64,000 bases of DNA from Scleromitrula shiraiana (GCA_028455995.1 JABELC010000002.1:372001-436000); one strand, 5' to 3'; counted from the stretch's first letter, positions 11,373 through 23,721 are shown. Numbers and translations: made by a program. The notes: generated by a model from the sequence alone, not told the origin.

Positions 11373-12801
11373 ATGTCATCATCCTCAAAATTACTTTTGA
11401 CCGCGCTTCTACCAACATGCATCATAATTGCCGTGTTGGCCCTCTGTCTCTTCTGTGTCTTTTTGAAATGGAGAATTACCAGAATGCAACACGCGATCAC
11501 TCAGTCAAGACTCGATAACTATGACGCAATGAATCTACTTGCTCGCAGAGCTCGATATCCAGAACCTCGCCCAGAACCCCCCAAATCAACTACGGAATCT
11601 AGAATAGTTGGTCCGAACTGGAAAGATCATGAGGCTTACCTACACGACTTTTTGCACATTCTGAGTTTTAAATCCCATCGTATCAGTGATCTATTCTGGT
11701 TGACCATGATTTCTGAAGAGCATGCCAATCGGGTATACAAAATTCCATGCCATATAGGTCACGACGATGCAACGCGAGTGAAGACGATTCTTGAAGAATT
11801 AGAATATAAAGGGATGTCACCAGAGACCTTTTTCGAATATTTCCAGAATCCAAAAACTCACTTCCATGTTTTGCAACATCTTATAGTTTGGGTGATTCTA
11901 GACAGATCTTTCATCTTCACCGAAAACACAGAACTTAGTTTCCTTCCTCTATTGACTCCGCATTTGGTTCAGTTAGCAAGATATCTCAAACAAATAGAAG
12001 GACTTCAAGGTCTGTTTGCACAATACATACTCAAACCATAATAATAAGGCTGACATATTTGATTTAGTATGTGACGAAATGAGGAAATATCTTTGCGGAA
12101 TCCCACGAATGTTAAAGAAGTACGAGAAGTGGCAAACCCTAGACGGAGGAATAACAAAATCCGAGGAGAATCGTAGGAGGTTCATTGAGCTCATCAACCA
12201 GTTGGTGGCCCCATACACCAATACGACAGATATACTCAAACTTTCTCCACCACAATGGACAACCAAGCATATTACCGATACGCTTCTCAGCAGAGATAAA
12301 GATTTTCACGAGATGATCATTGAGATGGTAAACGCAAGGATGGAAATGTTAAAGACTTTCCGACGATATACAATAAGATGGCCAGAAAACTCGAACAAAG
12401 ACAAAGTTTTTGTGGAGCCAGAGATATTCACTTTAGCAGAGATGGATGGGACGCCACTTGAAGCTCCGAATATTGTATTAACTGCTGTATATGGAGGAGA
12501 ATATAGACCTTTGACACTTAGGCAGAGAGTTGCCTTAGCAGACTGGCAGGAATTGATAAAGTGGAATAAAAAGACAAAGCCACTACCAGAATCTGATCCC
12601 ATTGACGTAGGCATCTGGCCTCCGCCAGCGGCACTCGCAGAGGAAAAATCGGAGGGCAAGTCTCCAACAGAAGGTCAACTGGAGGGCAGGTCTCCAGCAG
12701 AAGGCCAAGTGGAGAGTACGTCTTCAGCAGAAGAACAAAGTGTGGGCAAGTTTCCAACAGAACATCAACTGGAGGACAAGTCTCCAGCAGAAGAAAGATA
12801 G
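11373..12801 (+). CDS. Unknown single-pass membrane protein with C-terminal 10-residue repeats
   Basis: Exons 11373..12009 and 12068..12801 around a 58-nt intron (GTCTGT donor, CTGAC branch, TTTAG acceptor) give 456 aa. Residues about 6-32 form one strong hydrophobic helix (LLPTCIIIAVLALCLFC) followed by KWR, so a type II or signal-anchor protein is likely. Most of the protein then faces one side of a membrane and shows no family I recognise. The last 50 residues are five copies of a 10-residue unit, consensus GKSPAEGQLE. An in-frame TTG lies just upstream, but ATG at 11373 fits better. The repeat continues past the stop in another frame, suggesting a recent frameshift shortened the tail. No function is proposed. 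Confidence 0.65.
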
Positions 12802-12875
12802 AGGCCAAAGCTCCAATTTGGGGGGGGGGATTAGTTGGTATTTCTCTATCAGAAGAACAACTGAAGGGTAAGTCA
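12652..12875 (+). repeat. 30-bp tandem repeat, coding then decayed
   Basis: Five units of 30 bp from 12652 to about 12798 encode GKSPTEGQLE-type repeats. A sixth unit at about 12785-12813 lacks one base, which creates the TAG stop. After a run of ten G (12820-12829) a further partial unit (agaagaacaactgaagggtaa) appears at 12851-12871. Confidence 0.75.
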
Positions 12876-13441
12876 GTCTAGGATTTTAATATGGTTGGAG
12901 ACTTTATCCATTGTCTTAATATATAGTACCTCATACATGTTGCACACAGACGTAGGTTTTGCGGATTATTTACGGACTGATTTTGAATAAATTTCATAGA
13001 CACCTAGTAAAGAGCTATGTATACAAGAACAGATATAGTAGTCGTAGTAGTAGGGGTATTTTTCGTCTAGCGGAAAAGGCTTAGGGCCAGGATCAAAAAT
13101 AGACATAGATAGAATGCGATTTGTTTGAGTTTTTTGTTAGTTTTCAATCTACATCTACATCAGGGTGTTAGAACACACACCTTGGCAATGAATACAATGT
13201 CGGAAGCGTATTTGAATCACAATATATTGGTACTAGTTGTCGATTGTTTGACATTCCTGATGCAGTGAGCCCATAGGTTTGATAAGGGGGTAGAGTTGAA
13301 TGGAAAATTGTTTTGCCGATAAAGTAATGTAAGACCAGAAGATCCAACACTCGCTACGCCAGTTTTACGTCATTCGTTACAGTAATCTGCCTACAATACC
13401 TACCTAACATACGCCTTGGAGTAATCTTTCAAACTTCAAAG
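12802..13441. other. Intergenic region
   Basis: About 640 bases after the repeat-tail gene and before IST1. The first 75 bases hold decayed repeat units and a poly-G run. The rest has no supported gene; the last 100 bases are the likely IST1 leader. Confidence 0.5.
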
Positions 13442-14423
13442 ATGGCGCCCTCTTCAACCATAATTGTAAGTTCCAAAGTTACAATATACACCACATATAT
13501 CGCAGGCAAGATTGATCTGGCATTTACTAACAACTCCCAAGGCTAAACTCAAAGTTCAACTCAAGCTTTCTATTGCTCGCCTTCGCATGGTTCAGCAGAA
13601 AGATGAAGCCGTTTCGAAACAACAACGTCGAGCCATGGCTCAACTCCTTGAGATCGGGAAAATAGAATCTGCGAAGATACGTGTCGAAAACATCATACGA
13701 TCCGATATTACTACCGAGCTTCATGAAATCTTAGAATTGTACTGCGAATTACTTCTTGCGCGAACGGGTCTTATGGAAGCGGCAACTTGCGATCCGGGCC
13801 TCGAGGAAGCTGTCAAGAGTCTCATATATGCGGCGCCTAGAACAGATGTCAAAGAATTACAGCAAGTGAGAGCCTTATTATGCGAGAAATTTGGAAAGGA
13901 ATTTGCGTTACAGGCGATGGAGAATAGTGATGCGAAGGTCTCAGAGAAAGTTTTGAAGAAACTGTCTGTTACCCCTCCGTCGCAGGAGCTGGTTAATGGA
14001 TATTTGGAAGAAATCGCGAGAACATATGGAGTCGAATGGCCTAAGAGGCCAAAGGAGGAGCTTGGACAACCTCCCACATACGTAGACGATGATGGAGATG
14101 AGAACCCAAGTGGCGGGCAAGCCCAAAAGAATCCGGAACCTCCAATACCCGCGAATAGCCAGGAAGATGAAGAGAGAGAAGAGTTGAGTAAGGCTACACC
14201 TCCCAGGAACTTTGGACCATCGAGCCCACTGAGGGTCAATCCTCCAAGCCCAAGTACCGATAATTTACATCCGAGGGTGCGTGGGGCCTTGAATTTGAAG
14301 CCAACAAAGAAAATGCAAGCTGCCACGGCGCCAAATGGTGGTGTTCAGAGTAAGGGTCCAGTCGGTGGTACTATACCAGATGTGGATGAATTAGCAGCTA
14401 GATTTGCAGCATTGAAGAAATAA
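13442..14423 (+). CDS. ist1: IST1-like regulator of ESCRT-III/Vps4
   Basis: Exons 13442..13465 (MAPSSTII) and 13542..14423; the intron has GTAAGT, CTAAC and AAG. The product is 301 aa. Residues about 9-180 match the IST1 domain: a KLKVQLKLSIARLRMVQQKDEA start, QQRRAMAQLL, AKIRVENIIR, ELLELY-like ELHEILELYCELLLAR, then a VKSLIYAAPRTDVKELQQVRALL segment. These helices form the ESCRT-III-like fold. The C-terminal 120 residues are acidic and proline-rich, ending near VDELAARFAALKK, a short helix in the position where the Vps4-binding MIM lies in the family. IST1 modulates Vps4 at endosomes during multivesicular body sorting. The location and role are known for the family and inferred here. The very short first exon is normal for this gene in filamentous fungi. 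Confidence 0.9.
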
Positions 14424-14558
14424 GGATAAAGCACCAGGTGAACGATTGGGAGTTGGGAGTCAAGGACATATCAAGCACGTCAAAAGGGTTCAGTTTTCAA
14501 TATGACTATAATTCTATCTCATTATTTATGGTTTCAACTTACAAGTGAAACAAAGTAT

Positions 14559-15952
14559 TTAGTAGCTTCTGGGCAAACCGAGAACCTTCTCTCCTACATA
14601 ATTCATAATCATCTCTCTTGAAATTGGCGCAATCCTTGGAACAAAGCATTCTCTCAAGTATCGCTCAACATGATATTCTTGCGCATATCCCATTCCACCC
14701 AAACTCAAAACACTCCTATCACATGCGGTAAAAGTTGCCTGAGCAGCCAAATATTTTGCACTATTACAGGCAACACCAACAGCTGATCGGGTAATCGACT
14801 CATCTTCCGTTGATCGATCATAAAGTCTAGCAGCGTGATATGTTGCCAGCTTCGCAGCTTCTAGATGCATATACACATCAGCAAGAGGATGTTAGATACC
14901 TTGGTTCATACCAATGGGCCGACCAAAAACAATTCTTTCTTTAGCATATTCAGATGCACGATACAAAGCAGCATGGCCTAACCCTAATGCTTCTCCCGCT
15001 ATGAGACATCGTTCAGCGTTCATACCATGAAACACAATTTTTAAACCTTGACATTTTTCTCCTATCAAGGAGTCGCTATTGACAGTGTAGTTGTCGAAAA
15101 ACACTTCGTTGGCGTCTACAGCACGCCCGCCCATTTTCTTGATTCTCTTAAGCTCTAGACCTGGTTGTTTGGAATCAAAGTCAATGAAGAATAGCGAGAG
15201 TCCCTCGGAAGGCCTTTTCACGTTTTCCATTGGGGTTGTCCTAGCTAGAAGGACCATTTTTGTAGCAACCTGAGCTGACGATATCCATATTTTCTGGCGC
15301 GAGATCTTATACGTGTTACCGTGCTTTACGACATGAGTCTGTAATTTGAGTGTTTCTAAACCAGTATTTGGTTCGGTCACCCCAAAGCAAACTCTCCACG
15401 TGCCATCGAACAACTTTGGTAGCATTCTTTGACGTTGCTCGGGGGTGGCAAACTTTACTACAGGCTGTGTAGCATACACATCTAGAAACAGTCAGTGTAC
15501 ATAGGACTTTCGGAAGCAAATCAGCTTCAAACTACATACTTGCGTGTATAGACTGCGCGCCAGCCATCCCTGCACCACTTCTAGAGATGATGTTAGCTAA
15601 TGCCCCTTATATGGGCTAAAGTCGGAACCACGAAGCATGAGCAATTGATCAAGACATACTCCGATATTGTTTGTAGCATCATCGTAGCATCTGAAATACC
15701 CAGACCGGAGCCACCGAATTCTTCTGGGAGAGCAATACCAATCCATCCGCCTCTTGCCAAATCTGCATGCAATTCATGTGGATATTCACCGGATTCATCA
15801 TGCTTCGCCCAGTATTCCTGATGCCAATTAATGTGTTAATGATTCCTACGTTTCGACATAATAAGCAAGCTTACATCTGGATATTTCGAACAAATTTTAG
15901 CAATAGCTTCTCGAACTTGTAGTTGTGTCTCTGAAAATCCGCTGGTTTCCAT
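14559..15952 (-). pseudogene. Acyl-CoA dehydrogenase with an in-frame TAA
   Basis: Four exons on the minus strand: 15952..15875, 15817..15660, 15580..15540, 15481..14559, in correct phase throughout, equivalent to 399 aa. The first two thirds show ACAD features: the LPEEFGGSGLG region, the GMAGAQSIHANVYATQPVVKF helix, the WRVCFGVTEPNTGLETLK flavin strand, KIWISSAQVA, and GRAVDANEVFFDNY. The C-terminal domain follows (LGHAALYRASEYAKERIVFGRP, then SLGGMGYAQEYHVERYLRE). Codon 289 (14894..14892) is TAA where a CAA/glutamine is expected (GMNQGI-stop-HPLADVYMHLEAAK). Everything downstream remains conserved and open. It is therefore a very recent nonsense allele, a sequencing error, or a gene rescued by readthrough or splicing. 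The family oxidises acyl-CoA with FAD; the substrate cannot be assigned. The usual EGTSE catalytic-loop motif is replaced by PRIAPISRE, so chemistry is uncertain even if expressed. Confidence 0.8.
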
Positions 15953-16691
15953 CAATGTATTCTTCTTGTATGGAGTTGAACTTGTAAATGTTCGTTTTTA
16001 CACTTTATTACAATATGATCACAAGCTTCTTCCTTGAGGGCCTCTTAATAATTTGATTCCAATCATTTTGATCTATTGGTGTCCGTCACTGGAAGTGAAT
16101 GATCTTTGTAGTATGAGATTCAGAGTGACGTGAGAGAAAGCTGGAGCAGTATTTCAAAAAGTACCTAGGTGGTGATTTGATCGCACGGTTGTGGAGTTAT
16201 AAGCCGTTGACTTCACCTCTTATTGCGAGATCTACATATTTCCTGCACGTGTTCCGTACATAGTGATAATCATCCATCATTGTCTTAGCACACCTAGCTC
16301 TGAACAAACACTCAAAGATAGATCAACTCGAGTACAAAACGTAGGATCTAATCCATGGATTAGTTCTCTCGTCTAGGAGAAGTCATCGTTATTTCCGTAC
16401 CGGGTGTACCACGACTTTAGCGTAACAAATTCACGTGTACTGGAGCTTGGACAAGAACCCGAACGCGGTTGTGGGGAGAAACCAAAACAATTCAAGAACC
16501 AGAGAATCACCAACTATTACGAATTTTAAAGAGCTTTTACTTCTTACGATCGACAATATTCGCATTATTAAACAAGCAATTAATAACAAGCATTCGCATG
16601 GAGATGAGTTTATGATCTTGACACCTGCCAATATTGACAGATTGCGCGATTCATCAGAAGCATACGCGCATTATTTTAAACGGTAGATACA
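15953..16691. other. Divergent promoter region
   Basis: About 740 bases between the acyl-CoA dehydrogenase and INCENP genes, which point away from each other. It contains a palindromic ctaatccatggattag at 16348-16363. An 83-codon frame at 16435-16686 has no coding character. No RNA gene was seen. Confidence 0.5.
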
Positions 16692-19600
16692 ATGGCTACA
16701 ATGCGACCAAACCCGCGTTTGCAAGTCGGTTCCGCAGCATGGATAGCAGAGGAGAAAAAGGCGGCGTTTGAAATCGTAGAGACAGAGGCGGAAGAGTTTA
16801 CTTTCTCGGCGAGGAATGAGATTGAGTGGTTGAATGAGCATATGGCAGAAATATTTACTAAAAACCAAGTGTATGTAAACAAACACTCCCACGACCTACA
16901 ATGAGCTAATGCGGGTGCCTTAGAAATGTCGCAGAAATATTTAAAACGCCAGGAAAATTACGAGGGAAGACCCCGAGAACGGTCAAGAAGCTGAATCCAT
17001 TGGAAGTTCGCGCAGTATGCTTAATTTTGTCTCTAGATTGAACCATGCTAACCTCGAGTAGCCATTGTCAGATGTTTTTTCAGCGACCCCGCAAGGAGCA
17101 CCCAGCCCATTTCGGCAGACACCTTCAGAGAGACCCCCTCCAACATTTCGAGTGGCAGAAGATGAACCGAGAAATAATGTACAAGAATCCTCCCGACCTT
17201 CAACTTCTAGCACAATCAACAATGAAGATAGTTCTCAGCGCAAAAATTTCAGCACTCTAGATTCTGGGTATTATGGAAGTCAATTCGAAGAGGCGACTCA
17301 ACCTAGTACGCAGCCTGCTGATGCATCAACTCCACTACATCGTACGAACCCAAAGGATTATATTGTTGAAGACGAGGAAAGTTTGGAGAGCGATAGTGAG
17401 GTGGAGAAAGAATCACAGGAAAAGGATTTGGTCGAGGATCGAATATCTGAAGAACGACAAGTTGCCGAGATATCATTTCAATCTGCACAGGAAGATCGTT
17501 CGAAAGATGTAGCATCGCCGGTAGCACCAAATGTCGAAGTTCCAGATCTGGAAGAAGCAGATCAAGCCACGGAAGACGTCATATACCCCAATCTTGAATC
17601 ACAGCTTCGGGATCAAAGTCCGGCCCACCAATCCCCACAGAGTCGTTCCCCCGAGAAATCCTCAATAGCATCGCCTGCAAAACAGCAATCCCCTATCAAA
17701 GACAATAGCGTAGAGCCGCAAACTTCAGAACAAATCCAAGATGAAGATGAGCAAATGGATGACGCTCCAGATGCTCCATCTCCTTCCGATGCATCTAGCC
17801 CTATAAGACCTATCGTCCGAAAGAGCAGTCTAAACTTTGCATCGCTGCCTGCAAGAGAACCGTTGACAACTAAGAAGAGCATTGGCAACCGCACCTCACG
17901 TACCAGTCATTTAGAACAGAATCGTACCAGCTATTACGGTCGTCTTACTGGCGGAAAGAGTTTTGGTAACACGAGACAAGATGCGACCGGAAATGATGAC
18001 GACGAAATGGAGATTGATGAATTAGATGAACCAGCGGCTAGGGGGGAGTCTGATGTAGAGGCAAAAATGACACGCATGCACAACAAAACTTCTACACAGC
18101 GACTCCAAGACCAGATCAGCATGCTGGGACAGTCTCAAACCACTACAAGACCCGCCTCGAAATCCCTCGTTGGCAGCGTTCTGCTTCCAAGTCAACTCAC
18201 ACAAGCTCAGCCGCCTACCCCACAACAAATTCAAGAAAAATCCCCTCAACCGAAGGGTAAAGCTTTTATTGCTCCGGGCGCTTTCCCTGACGACGAGGAT
18301 GATAGTTGGATTGGCCCTCCAACTACAGCATCAAACGAACCGTCAGTATTTAGTCCTCGTCCAAAAACCAAAATACATAATACAGATATACTGGAGAACA
18401 CACGTAACAAAGACATCGTTGGAGAACCTCAGATTAATATGCCTAAAAGGGGTGAAGAAGGAAGAGAGAAGTCTCCCATCCGCGAATCATTTGTTTCAAA
18501 CAATGCCGCGAGCACGTTGGGCCACACTAAATCCGTATCGACTTCATTTATACATTCCCCAAAGAAAATTTCCGCACCTCACAGTCACAAGAAGGCAATA
18601 TCAGTATCGAATCCAAATCCAAATCCTCCTATTACCACAATTGAAGAAGATTCGACTACCCCAACTAAATCTCCTCCAAGGACTCTTCGAGGAAGCCCGT
18701 TAAAGGCAGCCAAGGACAAATTCTCATCTATTCTCAAATCATCAAGGGGATTGTTCGCTAGTAGTGCAGCTGTCAGTGCTGAAGCGAAAACGGAGACCCT
18801 CTCCCCATCGTCGGCAAGAATCTACCATAATCCCGCACCATCATTAGAGGATGTTTTACGAAGCGAGGCAGATGATAAAGAAACATCACAGATAACAGAT
18901 ACCGACTCGTATAGACCTCAAAGTCCATCTAAAGCAGAAATGCGCAGAACCAGAGCATCTACTGAAAAAGAAGACAAAAGAAAGGAAGAGGCGGCGAAGG
19001 AAGCTAAAGAAGCCCAGAAGATGACCGATCAATTGGAGAAGGCACGTATGAAGGTTAAGGAAGAGGCCCGTATATTTCATCAAGAGCAAGAGCGAGTTGC
19101 AGCAATGCAGAAGCAAGTACTTGCCCGAAAAGAGCAAGAGAAATTGGCTAAATCTAGCCAAATCGATATACCAAGAGCAACTCGAAGCAGTCCTCGTAGA
19201 ACAAAGGCTCAGTTAGAAGCGGAAGCCATTGTAGCAGCTGCGAGTGCCGAATCTAGTTCTAACAAAGATGTTGAAATGTCTGACGCTGCAGTTTCCATGC
19301 CTCCACCTTCTATTCCAAGACCAAAATCACAAATTGGAAGACCAGGAGTAAAAAGACCATTGAGACCAGCAAAAGATAGCGCGTCAAAAGCTAAGCCACC
19401 AACAGTAATAAGGGTAGATACAAGCTCCTCGCGTGGTCATCAATACCATCCATCAAACTCGACCCTTGCGGCAACCTTACCTGAAGCATTACAAGCTCCG
19501 AATGTGTCTACATCATCTCAACCTGGACATTTGAAAAGCAAAGCCAGTTCAAGCTCGCTCCATAGCAAAGCTTCGACCGATAGTTTTAAAGCTCAGGCTA

Positions 19601-20879
19601 ACAAGGCTCTGGAAGCAGCTGCAAGGAAGAAGGAACGTGATGAAGCCGCTGCTCAACAAAAGAGAGACGAGAAATTGGAAAGACAACGTCAACGAACTGC
19701 GGTTAAAGAAGGGGAACGACGACAACAAGAAATTGCTCGACAACGCGAACAAGATCGCCAACAAGCTGCCAATGAGGCAAAGAAGAGTGCTTCGCGCCAG
19801 GCTATGGATAGACGAAGGCTAGAACTTGAAAGGGCAAAACAGACGATTGCACCACCACCAGCCATTCGACCTACGCAAATTGCTGATCAATGGCATGACA
19901 AGGCATTACCACCAGTTCCACCACAGAGAAATGATTTAGGTGGGCAAGCAAAATCATCTCGTATGACTGCGACGATGAATACAGCAAAAGCCCCTCCAAA
20001 GAGACCATTACAACAGGAAAACAATGATGAATACACTAATTCACGCCCTACATCGCAACGCAGTGGTCTTTCATACCACAATGAATCACATAACAAACGT
20101 GCCAAGACCAACGAATACCTTGGCGACGATGATGAATTAACAGAGTCACACCCCAAGATGACTGCTCCTCCTATCCGCCAATCCAGCATTCGTCCAAAGG
20201 TAAGACGATATGATTGCAATTGGGAAGAAAATATACTAACTCAACACAGGAGATGCTCACAAAGTCACTATTCCCAAGTGGATATGCTCATGCCCCACCA
20301 CCCGCTAATCTACAAAAATCACTCTCTCAACATCAATCGAAAACCGGAAACCCTATGGACATGGCTCAGATTTCTAAAGGACATATCCCATTCGCATCCA
20401 GCTCCAGCCAAGCAAATGGCTCAACATACAAAACCCCCGCGCGACCCGGAACCGCGGCTTCACAGCTCGGAAAATCCGCCAAATCCGTCGCGAAATCCTC
20501 CCCTCGCTACGAAAACGGGGAAAATATCGATCTCCCCGAAATCCTCACCGACAGCGAAGATGACGACGACGACTCAGATTCCAAGTCCAAAAAGAACGAG
20601 TTCTCCGCATTAGGATGGACGGATTCTCCCGAGATTCGCAAGCAGCTGGCGCTGCAGGAGACGATTGATCCGACGAAGGTTTTTGGAAGACCGGCGCCGC
20701 TTAATATGGAGGAGGTCTTTAGTAAGAGTAAGGATCGGTTTCATAAGTTTAGAGCGAGGACGTCGAGCGCGAATTGGAGTGGGAGTGATCGGTTGACGGA
20801 CGAGGAGGTGAGGAGGGATTTGGAGGGGAGGGATAAGGTTAGGAGGCAGGGGGGGTGGACGTATGATTCTATGGTTTGA
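16692..20879 (+). CDS. INCENP/Sli15 chromosomal passenger scaffold
   Basis: Four exons, 16692..16870, 16924..17014, 17062..20199, 20250..20879, give 1345 aa. The N-terminus (FTFSARNEIEWLNEHMAEIF, then KTPGKLRGKTPRTVKKLNPLEVRAPLSDVFS) fits the centromere/Survivin-Borealin-binding end of fungal INCENP. A long disordered S/P/T/Q-rich middle follows. Two charged helical stretches, about 716-790 and 945-1016, suit the single alpha-helix region. Residues about 1250-1325 hold the IN-box: acidic DSEDDDDDSD, LGWTDSPEIRKQL, DPTKVFGRPAPLNMEEVF, and RARTSSANWSGSD, with the TSS motif that Aurora phosphorylates. The protein anchors and activates Aurora (Ipl1) kinase at inner centromeres and the spindle midzone, as known for the family. 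First-exon phases and IN-box conservation support the model. Confidence 0.88.
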
Positions 20880-21196
20880 GTGATGTGAGGGTCTGAGGGG
20901 GTCTGGGGGGAGGAGGGGAGGGGTAGTGGTTTAAATGGTAATAAGGATGGTTGGTTGGTTAGCTTGGTTTGGTTAGGTTTGATTTAGGTTGAGGTTGCTT
21001 GGTTTACTTTGTTTACTAGGCTTGGCTTGGCTTGGCTTGGCTTGGCTTGTTTGCATTGCATAGCATAGCTTAGGAGTAGTTTGATATATGTGATATGGGG
21101 TACTTGGGTACCTCTTTTAAGATGAATAGGATAGGATAGGATAGGATGGGTTAGAATAGGATATCTTCATCTGTATGTATGTAGTCTTATTCATTC
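20880..21196. other. Spacer with short tandem pentamers
   Basis: 3' region of the INCENP gene containing ggctt repeats (about 21019-21048) and atagg repeats (about 21126-21147). Nothing else is supported. Confidence 0.5.
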
Positions 21197-21381
21197 ATCA
21201 ATCAATCAAATCAATCAAATCAATCAAATCAATCAAATCAATCAAATCAATCAAATCAATCAAATCAATCAAATCAATCAATCAAATCAATCAATCAAAT
21301 CAATCAATCAAATCAATCAATCAAATCAATCAATCAAATCAATCAATCAAATCAATCAATCAAATCAATCAATCAAATCAA
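21197..21381 (+). repeat. (AATC)/(AATCAA)-type tandem array
   Basis: A continuous array built first of aatcaa-type units (period about 10) and then of period-14 units (aatcaatcaatcaa). It appears as IKSIKSI and NQSNQSIKSI in frame, which is only a shadow of the repeat. The unit is the complement of the GATT array at 22051-22315. Confidence 0.9.
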
Positions 21382-21488
21382 GTTTCTAATTCGATGAATC
21401 AAAGTTCGAAGATCCAAATCTAAAAATTCAAAACAAAAACAAAAGTTTTGAATTTAATTTTAATCAATGAATCAATAAATCAATAATC

Positions 21489-21964
21489 GATCTAGTCCAC
21501 CCCATTCAACAATAACTCCCATTTGTCAATGAGCCCTCCCATTGATAAATCGGACCCTCCCATTGGTCAATCAGACCTCATTGCCGAATGAAGCATCCCA
21601 TTGATCAATCGGCTGATTCACTAATTAAGTAATTTTGAAGATATACTTTTTTTAAAAAAAAATTATTTTAAAATAAACTTTATTTATTAATAAAAATATC
21701 AATAATAAAAAAATAAAAATAAAAATTATTAATATTATTTTAATTGTTTTTTAACTTTTAATTCTAATATTTTTAATTCCCCTATCTTTCTAGATCTCTA
21801 TAAAATAAATTACATTCCGATCAAAAAATTTAATTTTGAGCTGGTTGATCAATGGGATGCCCCATTCGGCAATGAGGTCCAATTGACCAATAGGAGAGTC
21901 CGATTTATCAATAGGAGGGCCCATTGACAAATAGGAGTTATTGCCGAATGGGGCGGACCAGATC
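21489..21964. mobile_element. MITE-like inverted-repeat element, 476 bp, about 126-bp arms
   Basis: The left arm 21489-21614 and the right arm 21839-21964 are inverted copies. I aligned the two arms base by base: about 15 differences, all transitions, and no indels. The 224-bp core between them is very AT-rich and has no ORF. Both arms hold repeated cccattgRtcaat-like modules. A flanking AATC on each side is a possible 4-bp target duplication, but the surroundings are themselves AATC-rich, so this is weak. The structure fits a non-autonomous foldback/MITE element that has suffered C-to-T mutation. Confidence 0.75.
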
Positions 21965-22028
21965 AATCGAGTTCGTCTTATTATTTATTAATTTAGCCTT
22001 AGCTTCCTTCATATTTCATATCGGTGCG

Positions 22029-22315
<287 letters not shown>

Positions 22316-23721
22316 CATAGACGTGATATGTCTGATCGATCCATAACTTACAGTACTCGTACTTGGCTGATAAATCTAAATCAATCTAAATCAATCTAAA
22401 TCTATAATCTTCCATCCATCCATCTATCTATCCATCGCAAATTTGGACTCGATTCTCACTTAAAGTTGAATTTTTCTTTCTCTTTTTTGGCGGGGGGATG
22501 GGATGGGATAGGAGAGGTTCGAATAGTTCTATGTTATATCGTATCGTATCGTATCGTATCGTATCGTATCGTATTGTGTTATATTATATTATGTCGTGTT
22601 ATATCATATCATATCATATTATATTATATCATATTATATTATATCATATCATATCATATCGAATATTTATAGAATGAATATATCTATTCGGATACCATCT
22701 CATCTCATCTCATCTCATCGTATCTCATTTCATATAGGTATGTATGTATGTATGTATGTGTATGTGTATATGTGTATGCTAGCCAGCGATGAATGCATGC
22801 ATGTATGTATGTAAGTATCTCCCCCTATTCATACCATCCCATACCATCCCATTCCGTTCCATTCATGCACCTCTCTCTCTTCATCTTGATGTTCATCTTG
22901 ATCTTCATCTTCATCTTCGAAAGCCCCCTTCCATTTTATTCTCGCACTCCAATAACCTAACTACAAGTCGGAAAAACCCTCTGTGCACACCAAAGTATCA
23001 TCGAAATCTCGCTTTCCCTCTGTCATCCATCCATCCATCCACCTATTCGTTCGTTCATCGAATCTAACCAGCTGACCATCAACATCATTCATATCAATAT
23101 CAAATCATATCAAATCATCTCATCTCATCTCATCTCATCTCATCTCATCAATCCATCCATCAGTCCATCCCTTGGGTATCTATCATATCAAGAAGAAAAG
23201 AACCAACCAACCAAGCAAATTCATTAAAGGAGAAAAAAAAAAACGCATAAAAAGTCCAACCAACCAACCATCCATCCTTCCTCCCCCCTTCCATATGCAA
23301 GCAACCCCCCCCCCCCCCCCCAATTTTAAACCCCATCCCCCAGTATGTCAAATAAGTCGAATAACAAAATCCCCCACATCCAACCAATCAACCAACCAAA
23401 TACCAAGATAAGATCTACCGTCCATCTACCAAAGTATTTCCATCCCCATTCTCATCCCCAGTACCATGTATCTTCCAATTCAAAATTCGAAATCTTCCCA
23501 TGCATGCGATATTTGTCTCTCTCTCAAAAGGGTACTCAGCAAATACCAAATACTAACAAGAAGTAAAAAAACAAGTCAAACAATATGACCACAAGAAGAA
23601 GAAGAAGAAGAAGAAGAAAGGCTAAATTAGTAATAATACCAAATATCAAGTCTTTAAAAAGAGAAGAATAGAAAAAAGAACGAAAATACATCAATCAATC
23701 CCCACCCCAAACCAAATCAAA
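22316..23721. other. Low-complexity intergenic region
   Basis: About 1.4 kb of simple sequence: cgtat pentamers (22539-22573), atatc pentamers, catct pentamers (22697-22718 and 23113-23148), tatg tetramers (22738-22760), catc tetramers, a 17-base poly-C run (23305-23321) and a gaa run near 23594-23620. No credible gene. The 3' UTR of the J-domain gene probably reaches into its right end. Confidence 0.6.

Noticed and set aside
12010..12041. Ending the membrane protein at the TAA near 12041
   Set aside because: A 58-nt intron with correct phase and a CTGAC branch site joins it to a 243-codon downstream exon with matching character.
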